A stretch of DNA of 64,000 nt from Closterium sp. NIES-65 (lineage: Eukaryota; Streptophyta; Zygnematophyceae; Desmidiales; Closteriaceae): positions 62,001 to 126,000 of the forward strand of contig CANXME010002073.1 in the NCBI GenBank assembly GCA_948144175.1. Direction: 5' to 3'. The position numbers and the translations under genes were made by a program. Below the pieces are notes generated by a model that saw only the letters and a list, made by a program, of their open reading frames with translations, searched no databases and was not told the origin of the DNA. Position 1 is the first letter of the stretch, and each line of letters starts with the position of its first letter. This document shows positions 23,580-31,986 of this stretch, piece after piece.

Positions 23580-24296
23580 GCCTAGCGTCATCTCCCCCGT
23601 CGCGTCACGCCCGTTCCCCCCCGTCGCGTCGCGCCCGTTCCCCCCGTCGCGTCGCGCCCGTTCCCCCCGTCGCGTCGCGCCCGTTCCCCCCGTCGCGTCG
23701 CGCCCGTTCCCCCCCGTCGCGTCGCGCCTGTTTCCCCCGTCGCGTCGCGCCCGCCTGTTCCCCCCCCGTCCCGTCGCCCTGTCCCGTCGCGTCGCCCTGC
23801 CCTGTCCCGTCGCCCTGTCCCGTCGCGTCGCCCTGTCCCGTCCCGTCGCCCTGTCCCGTCGCGTCGCCCTGTCCCGTCCCGTCGCGTCGCCCTGTCCCGT
23901 CCCGTCCCGTCCCGTCGCCCTGTCCCGTCGCGTCGCCCTGTCCCGTCGCGTCGCCCTGCCCTGTCCCGTCGCCCTGCTCCGTCGCGCCGCCCTGCCCCGT
24001 CGCGTCGCCCTGTCCCGTCGCGTCGCCGTGCCCCGTCGCGTCGCTCCCGCCCTTTCCCCCGTCGCGTCGCCCTCCCTAGGCCCTAGCCCGTCGCCCTCCC
24101 TAGGCCCTGGCCCGTCGCCCTCCCTAGGCCCTGGCCCGTCGCCCTCCCTAGGCTCTGGCCCGTCGCCCTACCCTAGGCCCTGGCCCGTTGCCCTACCCTA
24201 CGTTTTGGCCCGTCGCCCTAGCCCGCTCTTCCGCTGCGACTGAGTCCTCTTCCCCCCCGGTTGTTACTCGCCTGTTCGTTCGCGTTGGTTCTCACT
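23580..24296 (+). repeat. Leader of element E
   Basis: Tandem CCCGTCGCGTCGCCCTGTC-type units (about 23590-24060), followed by CCCTAGGCCCTGGCCCGTCG units (24070-24220). Open frames here are repeat-encoded Pro/Arg/Ser strings. The gag ATG follows at 24297. Confidence 0.75.
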
Positions 24297-26221
24297 ATGG
24301 CGACTCCGCGAGTTCTTCGTTTCGACGCTGACGGTAGACCCCTTGACTTTTCCGTCTGACTTCTTCGCGCTCGTCGTCTGTTAGAGAGTCAGGTCCAGGG
24401 GGGCGAGACCCTCTGGTCACACGCTACTGGTGACCTCCCCGAGCCCCCCGAGCCTACCGCTTTAGGCCCTGCTCCTGACGACGCTGCTACGGCTCGCTTT
24501 GCCCGTCAGCGCGCTGACCGGACGGCTTGGACGTCGCGTGACACTACGGCCTGCATCGCACTCAGCAGCCTCCTCCCTGAGTCCGAGGAGGTCCACTTTA
24601 CTCAGGTTCGCACCGCTGCTGCGTACCTCACTGCGATTAAGGCCCGCTACTCTACTCCCGCTACTGTCTCTCTCGGCCGTCTTTTCCTCCCGTTCCTGTT
24701 TCCTGATCTTGCCTCGTTTGAGCGCTCTGCTGACTTGATCGCTCACCTCCGCTCGCTCGACGCTAGTTACCGCGCTGCTTGCACTGAGGCACAGCTTGCA
24801 CTGCTTCCTCCCCCCATGGCGATTACTGTCTATTTCATCGCCACTAGCCTCCCTGACCGCCTTGCCTCCGTCCGTGACGCGCTTCTGCTGAAGCACCCTA
24901 GTGAGCTGACTATCGAGGTCCTTGAGTCTGCACTCAAGGACGTCGAGAGCAACCTTCGTTCGGTAGCTGCCGCCTCTGGTACTGTGTCCCCCCCACTCTT
25001 CCACGGGTGCACAGTCCCGCAGTTACCCACCTTCACTGCCTCTCTTGCCACTGCCGCTACTGACGCGACTGCGGCTGCTGTTACGACTGCGTCGCGGTCC
25101 CGCGGCAGGGGGGGCAAGAAAGGTGGTTCCGGTGGAGGTGGAGGCGGAGGTAGCGGAGGTAGTGGGGGTGCTGTTGCGACTGGCGGTGGTGGGAGTGCAG
25201 CGTCTGGAGAGACCCCTCGTGCAGCGGCTGGTGACTCCACTGCACCTGCTGGTGGCGGCGACCCTCGAGCTCGTCAGTCGCCTCCTGTACTGCCGGCCCC
25301 GCTAGGTGGAGCAGCGGCGTGGTACCAGGCTCAGCGTCAGCAGCACCTTCAGCAGCAGCAGCAGCCCCTTTCCTCCCAGCAGCCTCAGCAGCAGCAGCGT
25401 CAGCAGCTGGCTCCGGGGTCGGGCCTGCGTCAGCCCCAGCGCGGTGCTGCTTACCCTCCCTGCCCCTACCAGGTTCAGACAGGTCCTCGTCGGGGCCACC
25501 CTTGTGGCCGCTTTCACCCCCCTGGTCAGTGCTTTGCTCAGCTCACTGACATGGTCCGGTTGACCTACGGGGTTGGCGGTCCTGCTCCTGACTGGCTTCC
25601 TCTGGTTCAGCGCTACGGCTCCGCTCTGTGGGGCATGTCTGCTGAGCAGTTAGTTGATCTGATTAGTGCTCCTTATGCTATGTATGCTGTTGTTGACTCT
25701 AGTGTTTCTGACTATGTTTACTCTGGTGTTGTTAGCTTAGGTGCTAGTCTTGCTCAGTTGCCTGTTGCTAGTGTAGGTACTTGTGTAGACTCTAGACCAG
25801 CGACTACCTCAGAGGACGCTTCGCTGTCGTTCACACTGGACTCTGGAGCCTCCCACTGCTTCTTTCGGGACAGCACGACACTTACACCACTTCCTGCGCC
25901 TGTTTCTGTAGCGTTGGCTGATCCCACTACGGGACCAGTCACTGCACGTCACACTACCACTTTACCGTGTCCTGCTGCTCCCTCCGGGTCTCTCACTGGG
26001 TTTCACGTCCCCTCGTTCTCCCGGAACTTGGTGGGCGTGCGACCCCTCGTGAGTCAGCACGTGGGTGTGTGGTTTGAGCCTTCTGGAGAGACTGCGGTGT
26101 GTGTTGACGGAGACTCTTACCAGCCTCTTGCTACCTTTACTGCTGAGCCGGGCTCGGGTCTCTACACTCTTCACACTGGCCCGCGTGCGCCGCAGCAGCA
26201 GCCGCAGCAGCAGCAGCAGCC

Positions 26222-26302
<81 letters not shown>

Positions 26303-29300
26303 CCAGCGGCCGCACCAGCAGCCCCCCCTACTGCCACTGCCCCCGGTTCCCCCCCCCCGTTCGGGTCCCCGCGTCTCACCAGGTTGCTACGTCCCCCCAG
26401 GTGTCTGTGTCGTGTCAGGTTCCTACGTCTGTTCCAGTCGCTGCGTCGTGCTCCTGCCGGTCGCTTGCCCACCCCACCGTTCTGTGGCACCACCGGATGG
26501 GGCACCCGTCCCTTCCACGTCTGCGCGCTATGTCTAGTCAGCGTCTTGTCCTAGGCCTCCCACGTGTCTTGCCGTCGCTGCCGCCTTCGCCTGCGCCGCC
26601 GTGTCGTCCCTGCGTCGAGGGTAGGCTGCGCGCCACCCCTCACTCCTCCTCCCTTCGTCCGGCCACCGAGCCTTTTGAGACGCTTCACTTGGACGTCTGG
26701 GGCCCAGCCCCTCGTCTAGGCCCTGAGCGTGAGCGTTACTTTCTGGTGGTAGTTGACGACTTCTCCCGCAACACCACAGTGTTCCCTCTGGCGAAGAAGT
26801 CTGAGGTGACTTCTACGCTGATCAGGTGGTTGCTCACCACTGAGGACACTCGTGGTCGTCGTGTCAGCTGTCTCCACTCCGACCGTGGGGGTGAGTTTCG
26901 CTCCGGCATTCTCGCTGGATTCTGTCGCGAGCAGGGCATTCGTCAGTCCTGGACGCTTCCAGAGTCCCCACAGCAGAATGGGGTTGCTGAGCGCCGCATA
27001 GGCCTGGTCATGGAGATCGCCCGCACCTCCCTGACTCACGCCTGTGCCCCCCATTTTCTGTGGCCCTACGCGGTCAGGTACGCCGCGCACCAGCTGAACC
27101 TCTGGCCACGTGTCTCTCGACCAGAGGTTTCACCGACTAGTCTTTGGACAGGGTCCATTGGTGTTGCGTCGCGGTTTCGTGTCTGGGGGTGCTTGGCTCT
27201 TGTCCGCGACACCTCCGCGGACAAGCTCTCGCCTCGTGCCGTCCCCTGTGTCTTCCTTGGTTTCCCTGAGGACTCCTCTGACTTCACCTTTTACCACCCT
27301 CCCTCTCACCGGTTCTTTGACTCCCGTGACGTCCGTTTCGAGGAGTCCACTCCGTACTACGTCAGGTACCCCAGTCGAGGTCTCCCGGTTCCTCCTCCCC
27401 CCCTCTTCCTGACTGCCGTTCCCCCTCCTGCTCCCCCGGTACAGCCTCCCCCCCCTGGTCCAGCCCCGTCAGGTGTGTCCCAGGCTACCCCTCCTCCTTC
27501 GGTAGCCCCTCCGGTACAGCCTCCCTCCCCACAGTCCTCCTCGCAGCGTGCCGCTGGTGCTAGCTCTCGAGAGGTTGGTGCGGCGCCTGTTCCTGTACCG
27601 GTTTCTGGTTCTGGGGGTGCTGGAGTTGGAGCTGGAGTTGGAGCTGGAGTTGGCACTGGAGTTTCTGGTTCTGGGGGTGCTGGAGTTGGAGCTGGGGTTG
27701 GAGCTGGAGTTTCTGGTTCTGGAGTTGGAGCTGACCCGGTGGGTGCAGAGGACTCTTGTCATCCGGGAGCAAGTGCTGGCCGCGCGGACACTGGGGGTGC
27801 TGCGTCTGGGGGTGAGGGTGCGCCTCCTTCGGGTTCAGGTGAGCCTGGTTCTGGAGTTGGTGTTAGTGCTGCCTCTGGGGGTGGTGCGCCTAGTTCTTCT
27901 GAGGTGGACTCTGGAGCTGCCGCTGCTTCGGACACTACTCCACCCCCCCACCCCTACCCGACTAGGCACCAGGCTCGTGTTCGCCGTGCCCGTGACGAGC
28001 AGCTGGAGTTGGAGAGAGAGGAGAGGGAGTTACAGCGGCTGGAGGAGCAGCAGCAGCAGCTGGAGCCGCAGGAGCAGCAGCAGCAGCAGCAGCAGCTGGA
28101 CCCGTAGGAGCAGCAGTCCCAGCAGCAGCCGCGTCCGCAGCAGCAGCAGTCGCAGCCGCAGCAGCAGCAGCCACTTCCTCCTCCTGTCTCGGGTCTTCGG
28201 ATCCTTGGTCTCCCCTCCCCTTCTCCTCCCTCCTCCGCCTCTCCTCCTGTCTACGGTCCCACGTTTCCTCCTCCTGACTCCTCCCCCGCTGTTTTCCCCA
28301 GTTCTCCGCCTTTGTCCTCTCCTCCTCCGTCTCGTTCTTGGGCTACTCGTCGCTCCCCTCGTGCTCGTCCCTCGTCTCCTGTTCCCTTCACTGACCTTCG
28401 TACTGCCTTCCTTCTTTCTAGTCCACCTCGTCCGTCTCAGTCTATGCTTCCGTCTCCTCCTGAGTCGGCCCTCACTGTGTCGCTCCCTACTCCTGTCACT
28501 GACTACTACCGCACGTACCGTCCTGTTCTCTCTCGTGTTCTCGCCTCTCTTGTTACTCACCCTCGTGCCTCTGTGTCCTCTGTGTCCGCTCTTACTGCCG
28601 CAGTTACTGACTTTGCCTCTACCCGCCGCCTTGACTACGCCACCACGCTTGTGGCTGCTCCTCCTACCAGTCCTCTGGCCGTCGGGGGTGTGTCTGCCCT
28701 TGGCTGTGACGCCCTAGAGGACAGGCAGTTTGAGCTAGAGTTCCTGGCGGCCGCTTCCCCTCATCTCTGTGCCATGCTCCTCGCCCCTGAGGGTGACCCC
28801 GACGCCCTTGACATTCCGACTCCTCGCACTTACGCTGAGGCAGTGTCAGGGCCTTGGGCCTCTCAGTGGAGAGCTGCCATGGACGCAGAGATGGCCTCCT
28901 ACAGATCCACAGGCACCTACGTCGATGAGGTTCCCCCCCCTGGGGCGAACGTAGTCGACGGCATGTGGATCTACAGGGTGAAGCGGCCACCGGGATCTCC
29001 CCCGGTCTTCAAGGCGCGCTACGTGGCTAGAGGTTTCAGTCAGCGCGAGGGAGTTGACTTCTTTCAGACCTTCGCACCTACCCCGAAGATGACCACTCTT
29101 CGGGTGTTACTACACGTAGCAGCACAGAGAGACTACGAGTTACACTCTCTCGACTTCTCCACTGCTTTCCTTCAGGGCAGCCTACACGAGGAGGTCTGGT
29201 TACGTCGTCCCTCGGCCTTCACTGGCACTTTCCCTCCTGGGACCCAGTGGAGGCTGAGGCGACCTGTTTACGGTCTTCGCCAGGCCCCTCGTGAGTGGCA

Positions 29301-30380
29301 CGACACTCTGCGTTCTACCCTCTCTGACCTTGGGTTCCAGCCGTCTTCTACCGACCCGTCGCTGTTCGTTCGTCGTGGCTCCACACCGTTCTTTGTCCTG
29401 GTCTACGTCGACGACCTCGTTTTCGCCACTCCGGACAGGGTTGCTTTGGCAGACGTGAAGTCCGAACTGCAGAAGAGACACACGTGCACTGATCTTGGTG
29501 AGCTGCGCCACTACCTTGGCCTGCAGATCACCAGGGACAGAGCCGCTCGCACCATTACACTCTCACAGTCACACATGGTGCAGCAGGTCCTTCAGCGGTT
29601 CGGGCTTCAGCACTCCACCGTACAGCGCACACCTCTAGCTGTTGACCACAGACTCACTGGTCCCTTTCGTGACGAGCCGTTTGAGCCTAGTGGTCCCTAC
29701 GCAGAGCTTGTGGGTTGCCTCATGTACCTGATGACTTGTACTCGCCCGGACCTCGCCTTCCCTCTCAGCATCCTTGCGCGCTTTGTTGCGCCAGGGAGAC
29801 ACCGTCCTGTTCACTGGACGGCAGCTGTGAGGGTGGCGAAGTACCTAGCGACTACATCAGGCGTGGGGCTAGTCTTGGAGGGCAGCAGTCTGTCGTACTC
29901 ACTGGTCACTGTGACTCCTCTTACGCTGACGACGCTGAGACTCACAGGTCTACTCAGGGGTACTGTTTCAGTATGGGTTCTGGAGCTGTTTCCTGGCGTT
30001 CCACGCGCTCCTCTTCTGTCTCGACCTCTACAGCTGAGGCTGAGATTTACGCTGGTGCCATGGCGGCACAGGAGTTACGGTGGTTGACCTTCTTGCTCGC
30101 CGACCTTGGTGAGCGGCCGAGCTCTGCACCGACCTTGTTTACTGACAACAAGGCGTCGATCCTCCTCTGTCGTGAGCCGCGACTGGAGAGCAGAGTGAAG
30201 CACATTCACGTCAGGTACTTTCTTCTGCGAGAGTTGCAGAGGCGTGGACAGGCTCGCTTCGAGTTTGTAGAGTCCGAGGCCAACACTGCAGACATCTTCA
30301 CCAAGGCGCTTCCGCCTTGTGACCACCAGAGGTGTTGTGTGCAGTTAGGCCTTGTTGACACAGGTTCTAGTCATGCGTAG
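24297..30380 (+). pseudogene. Element E gag-pol polyprotein (two stops, two frameshifts)
   Basis: Gag starts at 24297 (MATPRVLRFDADG). TGA at 24357-24359 replaces the Trp found in sisters at codon 21, and the frame is then open to 26537. Gag has a shorter Gly-rich tract (about 25105-25190) and the motif C-x13-C-x3-H-x4-C (about 25460-25535). Protease is LDSGAS at about 25845. After a long CAG tract the frame changes within the C runs at about 26320-26370. GAG-pre-integrase, integrase (LHLDVWGP, LHSDRGGEF, NGVAERR) and linker follow to a TAG at 28105-28107 (Gln codon expected). RT with YVDD (about 29405) is intact. A base is missing near 29871, and RNase H continues in another frame to TAG 30378-30380. 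The stops argue against autonomous mobility, while the young LTRs suggest recent transposition, possibly in trans. Confidence 0.9.
26191..26303 (+). repeat. CAG tract in E between protease and integrase
   Basis: Nearly pure (CAG)n with a few CCG interruptions encodes a poly-Gln run of about 35 residues in the gag frame. The frame shift to the integrase frame occurs just downstream, in C homopolymers. Shorter CAG tracts recur in the linker at 28045-28160. Confidence 0.85.
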
Positions 30381-30442
30381 ACTTGAGTTTATTGCCTGCT
30401 TCGTCTGTACACTTACTATATATACTTGTGATCTCTTGGACT

Positions 30443-30534
30443 GGCCTTGTGGCCACTGTTGCTTGTGCTCAGAGTGTGTGGTGACGTTGTGATCCACCCT
30501 GAGCTTTGTTTTCTTTTGGACTGGTCTTGTGACC
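30443..30534 (+). other. Twin TTGT-loop hairpins, 3' non-coding block of element E
   Basis: GGCC-TTGT-GGCC (30443-30454) and GGTC-TTGT-GACC (30523-30534) frame the conserved GTGATCCACCCTGAGC stretch. The block sits between the RNase H stop and the polypurine tract at about 30576-30586. Confidence 0.65.
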
Positions 30535-30586
30535 GTACTCTTTTTTTTGTTTTTGCTAGACACCCCTCACTTAGGCTATGGGGGTG

Positions 30587-30696
30587 TGTCAAATGTTGTA
30601 GCCTGTAGTGAGGTTTGACTTAGGGGGTACAGAAGTTAGGGTTTGTCATATGTACCCCAACCAACATCAATGCAACATCCATTCCTCATTCTGACA
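30587..30696 (+). repeat. 3' LTR of element E
   Basis: 110 bp, one difference from 23351-23460 (TTTGTCTTAG against TTTGACTTAG). It is followed by the target duplication GGTAC. Confidence 0.97.
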
Positions 30697-30905
30697 GGTA
30701 CAACCCAATTAGGGTTTCCTATTTGTACTCACTTCGTTCATAGTCATTCATTCTCGTTCGCTTCTTCTCAATGGGGGTTTCACTATGGAATGTTGTACAA
30801 GATATAGTGAAGGAAAAGGGTGCACCACCTAACATAAAAGCGATATAACTACACTAGGTCTACACTACAGGCAGTTATAGTAATGCATACAATTACATTC
30901 TGACA

Positions 30906-31154
30906 CAGAGGCAGCTGCAGAGGCTGCGCCCACAGGCTGTAGGGGCAGGGCAGGCACAGCTGCAAGGGCAGTACGGTCGCAGGGGCAGGCACGGCTGCAG
31001 GGGCAGGCACGGCTGCAGGGGCAGCACGGTGACAGACGCAGCACACGGGCTGCAAGGGCAGCGCGGCTGCAGGGGCAGCTAAAAAAAAAAAATTTCCAGT
31101 TAGGGCAGAACGGAACGTTCGGTGGGCCCTAGGAACGATTCTGCTCTAATACCA
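30906..31154 (-). repeat. Element B leader, third piece, and PBS
   Basis: CTGCAGGGGCAGG-type repeats continue B's leader after the solo LTR. Then come an A-run, a GC-poorer stretch and, on the minus strand, the PBS TGGTATTAGAGCAG adjoining the LTR. Confidence 0.65.
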
Positions 31155-31261
31155 TGTTAGAATAATAACGAGGAATGGATGAATTAGCAAGCAGGTGGGT
31201 ACAAGTATGAAAACCTAAAAGACTTGTACCCCATATTGTCTACCCCACTACAGCCTACAAT
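31155..31261 (-). repeat. 5' LTR of element B (outer end truncated)
   Basis: On the minus strand it ends ...TTATTATTCTAACA beside the PBS and has the shared core (GGCTGTAGTGGGGTAGAC, GGGGTACAAG). The outer end stops at TATATTGTAGG without the TGTCA start of the other LTRs. About 15-20 bp therefore seem to be lost at the junction with the gag-like fragment. Confidence 0.75.
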
Positions 31262-31505
31262 ATAGTTCCGAGAGCTTGAGCGCGTTTCGACGTTCCGACA
31301 CTTCTGCGCTAGTCGACGTGTGGGGTGCAGGAGTTGGTGTGGCATGACTACGGGGGTTAGAAGCCAAATTACGAAGCTGTTGCATTTCAGCTCGCATCTG
31401 ACGATTTTCCAACGTCAACTGTTTGAGTTGGCGCATGAGATCGGGAAGCGTGTTGCCCATGTTGTGGGGGAGAGCGTGTAACTCTGGCGAAAGAACTATT
31501 GGCAA
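31262..31505 (-). pseudogene. Gag-like fragment with a short coiled coil
   Basis: A minus-strand open frame begins at 31505. It has a probable coiled coil (LKQLTLENRQMRAEMQQLRN) followed by a Ser/Thr/Pro-rich stretch and ALKLSEL, where it is cut by B's LTR. The layout, a coiled coil before an ALK.. motif, resembles the N-terminus of some Ty3/gypsy gag proteins, but the fragment is too short to be sure. It may be the gene into which B inserted. Confidence 0.35.
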
Positions 31506-31986
31506 AATAGGCGAAAAAGTTACTGAGTGATAGAAGAGTTAAATGAGAATTAGTTTATCATGGCGAATACAAACAAGGTTGATTTTGCATGCAAGGGAGA
31601 ATGTCGGAAAGTAGTTCGTGGGACTAGGAATTGGAAGGCAAGAAAACTAGAGTGACACGTGGCACTAGGAAATATAAGAAGATATGGATAAGGGTGAGTT
31701 GGAAAGTAATGTTCAAAGTGAACAGTAATTCCCCCCTTAATGGTCTTTATGGTGTGAAAGATTAACTAGTTCTGTTTTAGGGTCTAGCATAACTCGGTAT
31801 CTCCGTACATTCTATTCCTGGAAATACCTAGACAAGGCATGGTAGCCCTTTCGTCGATTTTGGGCGCTCCATTTTATGTAGAGAAGCGACTCGCACTCAA
31901 GCGAATCCCGCACTAGCCAGCCACGATCAATCGAGTCGCAGTTCAGCTAGTCACGCCGCCAGCAGTCGTCGCCGCACGCAGCACGG
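31506..31986 (+). promoter_or_regulatory. Upstream region of the fucosyltransferase gene
   Basis: About 480 bp of lower-GC sequence between the gag-like fragment and the gene's ATG, likely promoter and 5' UTR. A G-box core CACGTG within GACACGTGGC lies at 31656-31661, about 330 bp upstream of the ATG. It resembles a bZIP/ABRE site, but one 6-bp motif is weak evidence. No clear TATA box is seen. The last 90 bp are GC-rich, as in the coding exon. Confidence 0.4.

Larger units (their letters stand above)
23351..30696 (+). mobile_element. Ty1/copia element E (complete, 7346 bp)
   Basis: LTRs of 110 bp (23351-23460 and 30587-30696) differ at one base. The 5-bp duplication is GGTAC and the PBS is TGGTATCAGCTAGG at 23461. 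It is the youngest layer of the nest. Coding content is closest to G and differs from A, B, C, D, F and H in gag and in a CAG-repeat region between protease and integrase. Despite near-identical LTRs, gag-pol carries two stops and two frameshifts. Confidence 0.97.
16046..30770 (+). mobile_element. Ty1/copia element D (complete, near-intact), with E nested in its 3' LTR
   Basis: LTRs of 131 bp (16046-16176, and 23289-23350 joined to 30702-30770) are flanked by ATGGG (16041-16045 and 30771-30775). Without E the element is about 7.4 kb. The two LTRs differ at one position (third base T or C), so the insertion is recent. It has a single gag-pol frame with one frameshift. The target was the solo LTR in B's leader. 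Confidence 0.97.
23289..30770 (+). repeat. 3' LTR of element D, split by element E
   Basis: Pieces 23289-23350 (62 bp) and 30702-30770 (69 bp) together give the 131-bp LTR. E sits between them with GGTAC duplicated (23346-23350 and 30697-30701). It differs from the 5' LTR only at its third base. Confidence 0.97.
15949..30905 (-). repeat. Solo LTR (227 bp), split by element D
   Basis: Pieces 15949-16045 and 30776-30905 join, after removal of D and one ATGGG copy, to a 227-bp sequence. It reads TGTGAAAAGTTAC...ACATTCTGACA on the plus strand and is flanked by CAGAG (15944-15948 and 30906-30910). The TG/CA ends and 5-bp duplication mark a solo LTR. The ends resemble C's LTR (TGTGAAA...TCTGACA), suggesting minus orientation. 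It is longer than the other LTRs here and no internal region is present. Confidence 0.8.
4051..31261 (-). mobile_element. Ty1/copia element B, oldest layer, split by A, C and a solo LTR (with D and E)
   Basis: B is present in pieces: 4051-8900 (RT back to gag and part of the leader), 15616-15948 and 30906-31261 (rest of leader, PBS, 5' LTR). The pieces rejoin exactly once C (GCGGC duplicated) and the solo LTR (CAGAG duplicated) are removed. B's RNase H and 3' LTR lie beyond A, off the left edge. The leader is about 1 kb of CTGCAGGGGC-like repeats. The N-terminal gag domain seen in the other elements is missing. B is nearest to H. Confidence 0.8.

Noticed and set aside
26191-26370. Programmed ribosomal frameshift in E
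   Set aside because: Copia elements usually use one frame, the sister G and element D need no shift here, and long C runs favour an indel. Kept only as a remote option.
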